The notes beneath the pieces are model-generated. The model made no database searches and had not been told where the DNA came from. It worked only from the letters and a program-made list of their open reading frames with translations. A DNA stretch of 64,000 bases. Origin: Smithella sp. GTDB lineage: Bacteria; Desulfobacterota; Syntrophia; Syntrophales; Smithellaceae. The stretch is from assembly GCA_018056685.1 (NCBI GenBank), contig JAGPFC010000003.1, positions 62,001-126,000 of the forward strand, in the 5' to 3' direction. This document shows, one piece after another, positions 7,722 through 17,820 of the stretch. A program made the position numbers and the translations under genes. Each line of letters opens with the position of its first letter. Within the stretch, counting starts at the first letter, position 1.

Positions 7722-8138
7722 TTAGGGTCCCCATTCGGGCTCATCCCACTTTGATTCGTCCCATTTTCCTATTACGGCTGATTCCAGAATCCACAGCGCA
7801 TATAAGGTTACGTTCGATGAACCCATCACGAAAGTCTGTCCCTGGGTATAGGTCGTTCCGCTTCCGTTCGATTGCGTATTCCAACCCGTAAAGAGATAGC
7901 CCGTTTTTGCAAGGGTTCCGGTGTTTCCGAGAACCGTGACCGTCTGTCCGCTTGAGTAATTCGTAGAATCCACCGGAACGCTGCCGCCGGTGCTGCCATT
8001 ACCGTTATACGTTACGGTGTACGTTGAGTCTGGCGGTGCATCATCATGGTCTGATCCGCCATCGCCTCCTCCTCCACTGCAAGCTGACATCGACAAAAGC
8101 AACATTGCAAACAATAATACCAGATACTTTATTTTCAT
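7722..8138 (-). CDS. Lipoprotein with InlB B-type (Listeria-Bacteroides) repeat
   Basis: The signal peptide ends in SMSAC, making Cys20 the likely lipid-modified residue, followed by a Gly/Asp linker. Residues ~38-115 form one InlB B-repeat: VTYNGNGSTGG, an SGQTVTVLGN core, GYLFTGWNT and VTLYALW. These beta-grasp-like repeats occur in surface proteins, often in many copies; here there is a single repeat. A short acidic WDESKWDEPEW tail follows. It is probably exposed at the cell surface or in the periplasm. Function unknown. Confidence 0.8.
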   Translation of the reverse strand: MKIKYLVLLFAMLLLSMSACSGGGGDGGSDHDDAPPDSTYTVTYNGNGSTGGSVPVDSTNYSSGQTVTVLGNTGTLAKTGYLFTGWNTQSNGSGTTYTQGQTFVMGSSNVTLYALWILESAVIGKWDESKWDEPEWGP

Positions 8139-8572
8139 TGTTTCCCTCCTTTTGCCTTGTTTTAAATAAATTGATTGTCTGAAAACGGCTTAACGATTAA
8201 CAATGCCTGCATGTCATCTAAGATTTGTTAAAAAAATACCAATAAACGACTCTGCTTTTACGACCAGCGTGAAACAAAAAACAGACACGTTGAATGATGC
8301 TTGATGATGGATAGGAGTATCTCTGTAGAACAGAGTATATTAAGCACGTTTTTATGTGTCAAGAAGATTCTTGGGAAGATTTCCGGACAGGGTTCCTTTG
8401 CCGTGAAGAAAACTTTTTTCATAGGTCATTTATCCTAGCACGGTGTAATGAAAATCTGTATAAGATGAAAAATACAAAGCACCTCTGGCCGATAAGCAGG
8501 AATGTACAATCAGAGTGATGGATACCGGTTCTTTTCTGTATAACGTCTTGGAAAAACGAAGCCCACGATCAT
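8139..8572. other. 434-bp gap without a recognised gene
   Basis: No convincing coding frame. A short hairpin CTCTGT-AGA-ACAGAG lies at 8321-8335, with no T-run. The part next to 8138 holds the ribosome site of the lipoprotein gene. Nothing else was recognised. Confidence 0.5.
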
Positions 8573-10246
8573 TCAGTGGCAGTAATTTTGATCCGTGGCC
8601 CATTTCAGTGTTTTACAGTTTCCCATGGCGCAGGCTGTTTGCGCATCAGCACATCCGGGTTGTTTTTGACCTTGAACAAGATAGATATAACCGCGATTGT
8701 TGTAGGCGTCGGCATGATCCTGTTTTAATTGAATGGCCTGATTGAAGTCTTCCAGCGCCGGCTGATATTGACGCAGGTTAACATAAGCAAGCCCCCTGTT
8801 GAAATAGTCTTCCGCATGATATGGTTTCAGACGGATGGCGCTGCTGTAATCTTCTATGGATTGTTGATCATGTCCCAGGCTTTCGTGAGCAATTGCCCGC
8901 ATGCGGTAGAACTGGTAAAGGGGTTTTATCCGGAGCGCCTGATTTAAATGTTCAATAGCCTCCAGGGGTTTGTTTTCATTTAACAGGGCAATGGCCAAGC
9001 CGCCATGGGCCATGTAATTATCATTGGTGACCTGCAGAGCGTGTTGAAAAAGCGTGATGCTGTTTTTCCAGTAGCCGCATTGTTTCCAGGTTATGACGGA
9101 CAGAATGAATAATACGGCTATGGCTGACGGGACCAAAACTTTTTTACGGAAGTCATTCTTTACTAAGAAAAACTTAACTCCCCATGACAGCATGACAGCG
9201 ATGCCGATCGACGGCAAATACGTGTAGCGGTCGGCCATTGCCTGTGAGGCAACCTGTATCAGACCCAGGACAGGAATCAACGTTCCCAGATACCAGTACC
9301 ATCCTACGAATAAAAAAGGCATTTTTTTTATCTGGTAAATAACGGTAACGGAAATTCCTGTCAGAATCAAAAGGGAGAGTAAGAGCTGCCATAAAGGAAA
9401 GGGGAACTCGTAAGGATAATGAATGGCCAGATTTGAGGGCCAGAAAAATTTGCCGAGATAAGCAACATAGGAAATGATCGCGTTCAACGCGCGCACGGAA
9501 AACGGTATGTTTTCCATGGGAATCACCAATCCGCCTTTATTCTGCGCCCACAGAGTCAGGATGATCGAAATGATCGATAAAATAATAAAAGGGATCTTTT
9601 CCCGGATCAGAGAGCGGTTGGCAAAAGGTGCTGACTGCCAACGCCCCAGGGGCCAGTAATCAATCAGCAGTAAAACAAAAGGCAGCGTGACCAGCATGGG
9701 TTTGCTCATCAAACTCAAGGCAAACAAGATCAAACAAAGCATATATCGGGAGGGTTTGGAGTTTTCAGCGTAGAAAGCATAGGCATAAAGGCAGGCCATG
9801 CCGAAAAACATGCTCAACACATCTTTTCGTTCAGCAGCCCAAGCTACGGATTCGACCCGCAGGGGATGTAAGGCGAAAATAGCGGCGGCAAAACCTGACG
9901 TCCAGGGATTGCCGGTAGTTTTCTTGAGAAACAGAAATAAAAAAACAACAGCGCCAATATGAAATATCAAACTGACGATATGATGGCCGGCGGGATGTGC
10001 TCCGAACAGCGCCCAGTCCAGCATATGTGAAAGCATCGTCAACGGATGCCAGTTGCCGGATACAACCGCCGTCAAGGTCCATCGGACATTTTCCGGATTG
10101 AACCCGGATTGAACATGTTGGTTGCCGATGATGTAACGACCGTCATCAAAACAAATAAATTCATTGCCCGCTATCCGGCCGAACGTGACACAACAGGCAA
10201 GTGTTAAAAGTGCAATGATCAGCCCCGTGTATTTTTTTGACATCAA
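8573..10246 (-). CDS. Polytopic membrane protein with C-terminal TPRs (TMTC-like)
   Basis: The 557-residue protein has about ten to twelve hydrophobic segments between residues 8 and 400, then three or more tetratricopeptide repeats at ~420-540. Near the N-terminus, FICFDDGRYI supplies the paired acids of the first periplasmic loop of PMT/GT-C-type glycosyltransferases. GNWHPLTMLSHMLDW and AAIFALHPLRVESVAWAAERKD are typical of bacterial TMTC-like proteins. It may glycosylate exported proteins with a lipid-linked sugar, but activity is unproven. The last residues (GCADAQTACAMGNCK) resemble the tail of the small TPR lipoprotein at 4702. Confidence 0.75.
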   Translation of the reverse strand: MMSKKYTGLIIALLTLACCVTFGRIAGNEFICFDDGRYIIGNQHVQSGFNPENVRWTLTAVVSGNWHPLTMLSHMLDWALFGAHPAGHHIVSLIFHIGAVVFLFLFLKKTTGNPWTSGFAAAIFALHPLRVESVAWAAERKDVLSMFFGMACLYAYAFYAENSKPSRYMLCLILFALSLMSKPMLVTLPFVLLLIDYWPLGRWQSAPFANRSLIREKIPFIILSIISIILTLWAQNKGGLVIPMENIPFSVRALNAIISYVAYLGKFFWPSNLAIHYPYEFPFPLWQLLLSLLILTGISVTVIYQIKKMPFLFVGWYWYLGTLIPVLGLIQVASQAMADRYTYLPSIGIAVMLSWGVKFFLVKNDFRKKVLVPSAIAVLFILSVITWKQCGYWKNSITLFQHALQVTNDNYMAHGGLAIALLNENKPLEAIEHLNQALRIKPLYQFYRMRAIAHESLGHDQQSIEDYSSAIRLKPYHAEDYFNRGLAYVNLRQYQPALEDFNQAIQLKQDHADAYNNRGYIYLVQGQKQPGCADAQTACAMGNCKTLKWATDQNYCH

Positions 10247-10275
10247 CAGAGAATATCCCCATGATGATTCATTCT

Positions 10276-10293
10276 GAAAATGACGTCATTTTC
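10276..10293. promoter_or_regulatory. 18-bp perfect palindrome upstream of the TMTC-like gene
   Basis: The sequence GAAAATGAC followed by its exact reverse complement is centred at 10284/10285. It sits 30-47 bases before the start of the gene at 10246, where a repressor or activator would act. No protein is assigned to it. Confidence 0.45.
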
Positions 10294-10379
10294 GGTACAG
10301 ACGAACGGCAGGCAGGCAAAACGCAAGACGCGAAAGATGTTATGTCTGGTCCGTGTTTCTGCTGCTGTGGCGTTCATGA

Positions 10380-11159
10380 CTATTGTTTTTCCAAAATGCC
10401 GGTACCGCTTACTTCACCTGTACAGGCCGTTCTGCCATCGTATTGCAGAATCATCGTCTGCGGTTCCGTGAGCGTGTTAAGATAGGAAAAGACGTCAAAG
10501 GTGCCGTTGCAGTATGGCGGTTCTACAATGGTCAATACAGCACTGCCGGTTTTGTTGTCGCCGACAGAACCGGCGAGCGTTCCCTTGGCGCCAATGTTCG
10601 CGGAACCGGTGCCGGTGACTGTCTTACCATTTTGTTGGAGGTCGAGTGTCATATACCCCAGCCCGGTAAAAAAGCCATACCAGGTACCGGCTACATTTTC
10701 AGAAGAGGAGGGTTGTTTTGCCATGATGACGGTACCGTTTTCATCACCGCCACAGGCTGTGGAATCGTCAAATTGGAAACTGACTGTTTCAGGATCGGAT
10801 TGATTGTCAAATGTTCCGGTGCCATTAAAACTGCCCTGGCAGTCCGGATTGAGAATGGTTATCGTAAAACTGGCGGTATTGCCGGCAAGAGTACCTTCCA
10901 GCGTACCGGCGCTGCCATCGGATGAAAAAAACGTACCCGTCAGTTTGTTGCCGTTTTGTTGGATGTTTAGTTCGTTTGTTAATGGGCCGGAAGCCGTTGA
11001 GTTATAGGAGCCCTTCCAGGTACCGTTTGCATTGACTGAAGATGGAGAGGGCGGGTTGTCGTTGTTATCACTATGACTGCTGCTGCCTCCGCCCCCGCCA
11101 CTGCAGGAAGTCATCGCTAAAATACCAATTGCCACCAGTATTATAAAATATTTTTTCAT
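10380..11159 (-). CDS. Lipoprotein with two tandem homologous domains
   Basis: The lipobox MTSC follows a short hydrophobic signal and precedes a poly-Gly/Ser linker. Two related units follow, at ~45-145 and ~150-259. Both have GTWxGxF/Y, a LNIQQNGNKLTGT or LDLQQNGKTVTGT strand, then (D/Y)CxGxFxxxGT and a C-terminal TxACxGxExGT. The pattern suggests an internal duplication of a small beta-barrel with a conserved disulfide. The start at 11159 is chosen for the purine-rich ribosome site and the signal peptide; the frame extends upstream to 11273 without signal features. Function unknown. Confidence 0.75.
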   Translation of the reverse strand: MKKYFIILVAIGILAMTSCSGGGGGSSSHSDNNDNPPSPSSVNANGTWKGSYNSTASGPLTNELNIQQNGNKLTGTFFSSDGSAGTLEGTLAGNTASFTITILNPDCQGSFNGTGTFDNQSDPETVSFQFDDSTACGGDENGTVIMAKQPSSSENVAGTWYGFFTGLGYMTLDLQQNGKTVTGTGSANIGAKGTLAGSVGDNKTGSAVLTIVEPPYCNGTFDVFSYLNTLTEPQTMILQYDGRTACTGEVSGTGILEKQ

Positions 11160-11371
11160 TGCCCTCTCCCTCCGCAAATAGATTTTATGGATTGATTTTT
11201 CCTGAATATGTAATGAACAGTCTTTTAAGTCAAGAAAATCTTCCATCTTTTGGAGGAAAACATCAGCAGGCATTCATAATCCCAGGCTTTGCATCCTCAA
11301 TCAGGTGTCGGAGAAGTTTCACACGGGGAAAACCGTTTTGCGGATTGCCTCCGCCGGGATCATGATTTAGA

Positions 11372-13129
11372 TTAACTTAAAACAAAACATTTATCCCTGA
11401 ATAATTTCAGGCAGGCATCGACAACCTCTTCGTCGAAAAGAATGCCCCGGTTTCTGGTGATTTCTTCCAAAGCAGCTTCAATGCCCAATTTCGCGCGGTA
11501 AGGGCGGTCAGAGGAAATCGCTTCCACCACATCGGCAACAGAAACTATTTTGGACTCCGGCAAAATTTCCTCCCCTTTGAGATTCAAAGGATAACCTGTT
11601 CCGTTAATCCGTTCATGGTGCTGCAAAATGACGGTGGCGACAGGCCAGGGAAATTCAATATCTTTCACAATGTTATATCCCGCCTGGGAATGGGTCTTGA
11701 TTAACTCATATTCCAGGTCGCTCAGTCTCGTCGGTTTGGTCAGAATTTCTGCCGGTATCGATAATTTCCCGATGTCATGGATGGTTGCGGCCATACCGAT
11801 AAATTCATTTTGTTCACTGCTTAATCCCATCACGGAAGCAATCGCCCGGGCAATCTGGGCGACGCGCCTCTGATGACCGGTGGTGTAAGGATCTCGCACC
11901 TCGACAATGTTGGCAATAGAGTGTATAGTTGCGTCCAGGGTCGCTCTCATACGGTTATAATGTTCAGCGCGTTCTTCCTCCAACAGTTTGCTTTCGGTTA
12001 CATCCTTGAAAAAAACAAGCGTGGCGGGTTTGTTCTCCCATTCCACAAGCGTGACATTCATTTCCACCCAGAGGATTCTTCCATCGCGGTGCAAAACTCT
12101 GAACGTATAATCGGAAGGAACGTTTTCACCGCTCAGTCTCCTCTTGTTAAAATCCAGGACCATGAACTGATCATCGGGATGAATAAATTGAATAAACTCG
12201 CCGGATGTTAAAACGTCCAGAGGATAACCGAGATTGCTGATGACGGCTTTATTGGCAAAAACGACTTTTTTATCCTGTATAATCAGAATCGACTCGTGAG
12301 AGTTTTCAACAACGAGACGGTACCGCTCCTCGCTGTTTTTGAGATCTTTTTCAGCCTGCTTGCTTTTGGTGATGTCCGCATACAGGGCCTGTATTCTCAT
12401 TTGGCCGTTCCACAAAACTTTTTTAAGGAACACTTCGATGTTGCGGATGCTCCCGTCTTTGCGGACAATATCCGTTTCGTATCTGGCCGGAAAGAATGAA
12501 TCATCTTTTAACATCTTGTTTCTGATTTGATATTCGGCAAAGGATTCCGGCGTATATCTTTGACAGGGAGGAGTGGCTTTTAGTTCTTCGAAATTATCGT
12601 AACCGAATAAATTTAAAAACTCTCTGTTGGCGTAAATAATCCCGGCATTTTCATCCACAATGACCACTCCCAAAGGAGACTCATCCATGGAATGATGAAA
12701 ATTTTCCTCGCTTCTTTTCAGCATATTTTCCGCGTTTCTCTTGTCGCGCCTGATTTTCGCGTCGTGTATCTCTTTTTCAATGGAGACGGTCAGTTTGGCA
12801 AGTTTATCCTTCATCAGGTAATCGTGAGCGCCCGATTTCATTGCGCTGACGGCTGTTTCTTCTCCGATGGTTCCGGAGACGATTATAAAGGGAATATCCA
12901 AATCCTTTTCCTGCATCAGTTGCAGGGCGGCCGGCGCGCTGAATCTGGGCATATTATAATCACAGAGAATGACATCCCATGTCTGCTGTTCCAAAGCATC
13001 CTTCATGGCCTGAGGCGTATCAATCCGCTTTGAAAACACCTGATAACCAGCGTTTTTTAACTTTCTGACGAGAAGCATGGCGTCATCTTCGGAATCATCA
13101 ACGATGAGAACGTGAAGGGCATTATTCAT
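11372..13129 (-). CDS. Response regulator with two PAS domains and HD-GYP phosphodiesterase
   Basis: The domains run receiver (1-125, phosphoacceptor Asp57 in LCDYNMP), PAS (~140-260), PAS (~268-385), HD-GYP (~395-585). The output domain keeps the metal ligands in TIHDIGK and the HHERINGTGYP motif, so it should hydrolyse cyclic di-GMP. The receiver implies control by a histidine kinase. The adjacent nine-PAS kinase upstream on the same strand, 76 bases away, is the obvious candidate partner. The PAS domains could add small-ligand or redox input. The protein is cytoplasmic, with no membrane segments. Confidence 0.9.
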   Translation of the reverse strand: MNNALHVLIVDDSEDDAMLLVRKLKNAGYQVFSKRIDTPQAMKDALEQQTWDVILCDYNMPRFSAPAALQLMQEKDLDIPFIIVSGTIGEETAVSAMKSGAHDYLMKDKLAKLTVSIEKEIHDAKIRRDKRNAENMLKRSEENFHHSMDESPLGVVIVDENAGIIYANREFLNLFGYDNFEELKATPPCQRYTPESFAEYQIRNKMLKDDSFFPARYETDIVRKDGSIRNIEVFLKKVLWNGQMRIQALYADITKSKQAEKDLKNSEERYRLVVENSHESILIIQDKKVVFANKAVISNLGYPLDVLTSGEFIQFIHPDDQFMVLDFNKRRLSGENVPSDYTFRVLHRDGRILWVEMNVTLVEWENKPATLVFFKDVTESKLLEEERAEHYNRMRATLDATIHSIANIVEVRDPYTTGHQRRVAQIARAIASVMGLSSEQNEFIGMAATIHDIGKLSIPAEILTKPTRLSDLEYELIKTHSQAGYNIVKDIEFPWPVATVILQHHERINGTGYPLNLKGEEILPESKIVSVADVVEAISSDRPYRAKLGIEAALEEITRNRGILFDEEVVDACLKLFRDKCFVLS

Positions 13130-13205
13130 GTTACAGCCTCGATAAAAATGGATAAAGTGGAAGCTTCATTCATCATTCATCCGCAGCAAGTTATGTGACC
13201 ATTGC

Positions 13206-16200
13206 TCAATCATGTAAAGTAAAATAAATCGTGGTTCCCCGGTCTAAATGCGATTGAGCCCAGACACGGCCGCCGTGGCGGATTATGATACGCTGTATGA
13301 GCGCCAGACCGATTCCAGTACCGGAAAACTCTTCCGCTGAGTGAAATCTTTGAAAAGGCGCGAACAATTTTTTTGAATTTTCCATGTTGAAGCCCGCTCC
13401 GTTATCGCGAACATAATACACCTTTTGATTTCCTTCGGTTCTTGCCGAAAATTCAATTTCGGCTTTTTCTTTTTTCCCGGTAAATTTCCACGCATTTCCT
13501 ATTAAATTTTCCAGAACAATACGCATTAATCTCGGATCTGCCGAATCCACGAGATTATCGGTAATGGTAATGTTGATAAGGCGGTCTTGATGCGCGCTCT
13601 GCAATTCATCGGCAACCGCTCTGGCGATCTGGGAGAGATTGACCGGTACGATGTCCATTTCCGAACGGGATATTCTGGATAATTTCAGCATATCCTCAAT
13701 CAGGTCTGCCATTTTATTGGTGGCACGGGTTATTCTTTTCAAATAGGATTTGCCCTGCTCGTCAAGTTTATCGTCATATTCCTCCAAAAGGGCCTGTCCA
13801 AAGCCGTCAATGGTTCTCAGGGGCGCGCGAAGATCGTGAGACACGGAATAAGAAAAGGCTTCCAACTCGGCGGTGCGTTCTTTCACTTTTTCTTCGAGTG
13901 TTTCATTGAGTCTGATGATCTTTTCTTCGGCTTTTTTACGTTCGGTAATATCCGTGATATAGCCATGGGAAAGAATACTTCCGTCCGGCAGTCGCTCCGG
14001 AGTGGAATGACCAAAAAGCCATTTTACAGGCTGTCCGGGAAGTTGAACACGGAATTCCAGTTCCCAAGGGGTCATGTTTTTTCCCGTGACGATGAAAGAT
14101 CGATAAAGCTTTTTGAGGTCGTCTTTGTAAATGACCTTTTCTACCGGAGCAAAATCATGACGGACATCCTCGGGTGAACAGCCAAACAGTTGACGGATGG
14201 AGTCGGTCGCAAAAGGAAAACAATACGTTCCGTCCGTCCTTCCTAAAAAATTATATAGCATTCCGGGAACATGCGCGGACAGTTTTTTAAATCGGGTGTC
14301 CCGTTCCACCAGGGCGTCCTCCGCATGCTTTTGTTCGGTAATATCAATAACCGAAATAATTACGGCAAGACTTCCCCCGATGTTTGTTGTCGCACCTGAA
14401 AGATAAAGCCACTTGATGGTACCGTTTTTGGTAATAATTCTCAGGCCATAACGGCTTGGTACGGCCTCGCCCCGCTGGCGTTTCAGACCGCGTTCCATAA
14501 CCGCTTTTTTATCTTCAGGGTGGACAAAATCCCAGAAATTCATTTCCAGCAGCTCCCGGTTGCTGTATCCGGAAATTTCCGATGCGGCAGGATTCGCGTA
14601 AACCCATTTATTGTTTTGATAAAGCATGACGGCTGTTGGTGTGGATTCTGTAAGCGTACGGAACTTCTCTTCGCTTTCGCGCAGGGATTGCTCCACGCGT
14701 TTGCGTTCGGTGATATCGCGAAGATTAATAATGACGGCCTCAATGGTATTATGGTTGACAATACTTCTTGCCATGATTTCAAATTCTCGCAGGGTTCCAT
14801 CAGCATGACGGATACGCGCTTCCGTCCGCTGGGGAGGCGCATGGATGTCGCTGACCAATAGATTGAAAGAATTAATGATTGTATTCAGATCGTCTGCATA
14901 AATGTTCTTGAATGTGCTGTAGCCAATTCGTTCGGCAGGATTGTATCCGAGAAGTTGTTCGAGGACGGGATTCGCGTACAGAATAATGCCGTTTTTATCC
15001 GTAAGAACGATGATATCTGAAGACTGCTCCGCCACGGTCCTGAATTTTGCTTCCTGCACGCGTAATTTTTCTTCGGCCTCCTTCCGATCGGAAATGTCGC
15101 GTAAATTGGCGATCATCATTTCAATGCGTCCGTCTTTCTTCAAAACATTTCCGATGGCTTCAAACGTACGCCACGTTCCGTTTATGTCACGAATGCGTAT
15201 TTCGGCCTTTTCAACGTCCGGGATTTCTCCTCGCATTAAAGTCGTGAACAGATCCATGAAATAAGGTTGATCATCAGGATGAATATTTTCAAAGGCGTTT
15301 TGATCTTTCCTGCTTTGAAAATTGTATCCCAGGATTTTTTCTACGGCGAGATTCTCATAGATGATCTTGCCTTCGGGGCTGACCAGGATAATGATATCGG
15401 AAGATTGTTCCGTGATGATTCGGAAGCGTTCCTGCTCTTTGCGTAAGTTTTCTTCCGCTGTCTTTCTCTCCGTGACGTTGAGCAAAATTCCGTCAAAAAC
15501 CACCCGATCTTCAAGCCGGGTCGGTACGGACAGTCCCTGAAACCAGACAATTTGCCCGTTTTTCGCGTATATCCGGCCCTCGAAATTCCAGCGGGATGAC
15601 GTTTCAATGGATTCCTTGATGGATGCAAAAAATCTTTCCCGGTCATCTTCATGAATGCGGGAGCAGAAATCGGAAAACAACGAATTCAGATTTTCTGATG
15701 CTGATAAGGACAGGACATCTTGAATCTGATGGGAAGGTTGGCTGACGTAACTTACCCCTGATTCTCCGTTATCTTTTACATAAAACTGATAAATCATTCC
15801 CGGCAAATTTTCGGTGATGCCGCGCAGGCGTTTTTCTTTTTCCTGTAAGGCTGACTTGGTCCTCTTAATTTCCGTGATATCGACGCCGATTCCGAGATAA
15901 TGGTCGCTGCCGCCAATGTTGATTTTTCTCGGCGTGAAAAACATGGGAATGGTTCTCCCGTCTTTTGTGAGCAGTCGTGCTTCCACGTTGCTGCTTCCCG
16001 TTTTCATCGCTTCGATCATGGCCTTCTTGATGTTGGAGCGGTCAGGTTCCAGATCGCCGAACCAGTCCAGAATATACATGCCTTTCATTTCTTCGCTGGA
16101 GTAGCCGGTTAAGGCTTCGTGCATTTTGTTCCACCACACCAGATGGCCGGTATGATCGTACAGATAAAGAATGCCGGGAACACTGTTGATGAGTTCTTCG

Positions 16201-17480
16201 TTAAAAATTTGAGCCTGTGTTAATTTTTCTATCGCTTCCTTGCTGTCGGTAATGTCCATGATTTGTGTGAGGATAAAAGGCGAATTGGAAATGTTGATGA
16301 TTAATGCTGAGTGGAGTCCCCAATGTATTTTCCCGTGCTGGTCACGGACGCGTAATTCGAAATTATTTGCCGCACCCGTTTTATAAAGTTGTTTTAAAAA
16401 AGCCCTGGGTTCGGATTTATCAATCCAGAGACCGAGATCCGCGGGTGTGTGACCGATGAGATCTTCGCGTTTGCATCCCAGAGCGTGAAGATAGGCATCG
16501 TTGGCATCAACATAGCGTCCTTCGGGAAAGCTGTTAATGCACATGGGCGAGGGACTTTGGTTGAAGGCGAGGGCAAACTTTTCTGCTGTATAACGCAGGG
16601 CTTCTTCGGCTTTTTTACGTTCGGAAATATCCTTGACGATATGCACAAATCCGGTCAGTCCGCCCTGATCATCCAAGATCGGATAGGCGATGACATTGTA
16701 CCACATGCCGTTTTTCCGGCGTTCTATGGCTTCCTTTTGCAGCGATTTTTTGACTTTCAGGACCGGGCAGTCCGGGGGAGGTTCGGTTGTGCCGTGAATG
16801 ATTTCCCAGCAGTATTTTCCTGTGGTTTCTTCCTTGGGAACGTTGAACATCCTGCTCATCATGCTGTTGCAACGGACGATTCGCTGGTTGATGTCCAGCA
16901 TGCAAATGGCGTCGCTGACCGTGTCAAACGTGGTCTGCCATTCCCGGGCGGATTTCTTCAGGACGTCCTCTTTCATGACGCGATCGGTGATGTCACGTAT
17001 CATGCCTTTAAAGCCAATGGGTTTGCCGGATGGATCGTTCAATAAGGATACGGAAAGTTCAACGTGAATAACCGAGCCGTCTTTTTTTTTCGCCTGCCAG
17101 TCTATTTCCCGGACAAATTGTCCCGTCTGGTAAACGTTATGAAAGCTGCGATACGCTTTTCCGGCACTTTCGTTGGACATGAAATGACGGTAATTATTCC
17201 CGATGATCTCATCTTGGGTATAGCCAAACATACGGCAAAGCGCATCATTGGCATAAGTATAATTGCCGGCAAGATCCACTTCAAAATATCCTTCCAGCAA
17301 ATTTTCAATAATCTCGCGGAACATATCGGGGTTGTTTTTTCGAAGGGATTGGACCTTGCGTTTTACGGAAGGAGGGCTTTTTGTCGCGGTCTTTTTATTT
17401 TTATCCTGCCCGGACAATGATGGTTTGCGTTGGGCTGTCTTTCTTTTATTGGCGGATTGAATGGTGTTTTGCTTTTTCAT
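13206..17480 (-). CDS. Soluble histidine kinase with about nine PAS domains
   Basis: At 1424 residues this is a very large sensor. After a basic Lys/Arg-rich N-terminus, I count nine PAS units, starting near residues 53, 177, 298, 420, 543, 672, 798, 925 and 1048. The last is followed by a coiled linker, a HisKA domain with phosphoacceptor His in FSYSVSHDLRAPLRTIDGF, and a HATPase domain (VLENLIGNAWKF, DNGAGF, GTGIGLAL). No transmembrane segment is visible, so it senses a cytoplasmic signal. Two PAS units (units 6 and 7) are close copies, suggesting recent internal duplication. It probably phosphorylates the receiver-HD-GYP protein encoded just downstream. Confidence 0.9.
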   Translation of the reverse strand: MKKQNTIQSANKRKTAQRKPSLSGQDKNKKTATKSPPSVKRKVQSLRKNNPDMFREIIENLLEGYFEVDLAGNYTYANDALCRMFGYTQDEIIGNNYRHFMSNESAGKAYRSFHNVYQTGQFVREIDWQAKKKDGSVIHVELSVSLLNDPSGKPIGFKGMIRDITDRVMKEDVLKKSAREWQTTFDTVSDAICMLDINQRIVRCNSMMSRMFNVPKEETTGKYCWEIIHGTTEPPPDCPVLKVKKSLQKEAIERRKNGMWYNVIAYPILDDQGGLTGFVHIVKDISERKKAEEALRYTAEKFALAFNQSPSPMCINSFPEGRYVDANDAYLHALGCKREDLIGHTPADLGLWIDKSEPRAFLKQLYKTGAANNFELRVRDQHGKIHWGLHSALIINISNSPFILTQIMDITDSKEAIEKLTQAQIFNEELINSVPGILYLYDHTGHLVWWNKMHEALTGYSSEEMKGMYILDWFGDLEPDRSNIKKAMIEAMKTGSSNVEARLLTKDGRTIPMFFTPRKINIGGSDHYLGIGVDITEIKRTKSALQEKEKRLRGITENLPGMIYQFYVKDNGESGVSYVSQPSHQIQDVLSLSASENLNSLFSDFCSRIHEDDRERFFASIKESIETSSRWNFEGRIYAKNGQIVWFQGLSVPTRLEDRVVFDGILLNVTERKTAEENLRKEQERFRIITEQSSDIIILVSPEGKIIYENLAVEKILGYNFQSRKDQNAFENIHPDDQPYFMDLFTTLMRGEIPDVEKAEIRIRDINGTWRTFEAIGNVLKKDGRIEMMIANLRDISDRKEAEEKLRVQEAKFRTVAEQSSDIIVLTDKNGIILYANPVLEQLLGYNPAERIGYSTFKNIYADDLNTIINSFNLLVSDIHAPPQRTEARIRHADGTLREFEIMARSIVNHNTIEAVIINLRDITERKRVEQSLRESEEKFRTLTESTPTAVMLYQNNKWVYANPAASEISGYSNRELLEMNFWDFVHPEDKKAVMERGLKRQRGEAVPSRYGLRIITKNGTIKWLYLSGATTNIGGSLAVIISVIDITEQKHAEDALVERDTRFKKLSAHVPGMLYNFLGRTDGTYCFPFATDSIRQLFGCSPEDVRHDFAPVEKVIYKDDLKKLYRSFIVTGKNMTPWELEFRVQLPGQPVKWLFGHSTPERLPDGSILSHGYITDITERKKAEEKIIRLNETLEEKVKERTAELEAFSYSVSHDLRAPLRTIDGFGQALLEEYDDKLDEQGKSYLKRITRATNKMADLIEDMLKLSRISRSEMDIVPVNLSQIARAVADELQSAHQDRLINITITDNLVDSADPRLMRIVLENLIGNAWKFTGKKEKAEIEFSARTEGNQKVYYVRDNGAGFNMENSKKLFAPFQRFHSAEEFSGTGIGLALIQRIIIRHGGRVWAQSHLDRGTTIYFTLHD

Positions 17481-17820
17481 GACGTCAAATCTCTTATGGT
17501 CATTGAAGGAGAAAGATGACTAATTTATTATGTCGCGGGCATTTACGATGAACGAACAACTTCAGAATAAGCGTTCAGTGCCATGATTAAATCTGATGAA
17601 GATTTTCGTCAAATGCTTAATTTGTTTAGGTTAAATTATATTCTTAAAAAAATTAAAGTCAATAGATTTATTATTGCATTATGAGGTGGCGGTGGTTGAA
17701 TATATGTATCTGTCCGCAGATGACGCCCGCTTTATAAATTTCTTTCCGGCCATCCGGTTTCACAAAAAAATCCCCGGGTTCTTTATCGGGCCCGGGGATT
17801 CGCATTCAAAAGAGACGTGG
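17481..17820. other. 340-bp gap with porin terminator
   Basis: No coding frame is convincing. The right part holds the intrinsic terminator of the porin gene. The rest is AT-rich and presumably contains the promoter of the nine-PAS kinase, but no clear -35/-10 pair was found. Confidence 0.5.
17768..17799 (-). terminator. Intrinsic terminator of the porin gene
   Basis: AATCCCCGGG and CCCGGGGATT form a 10-bp GC-rich stem around a short loop. Reading on the minus strand it is followed by a run of T residues, the standard layout for rho-independent termination of the gene ending at 17821. Confidence 0.85.
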
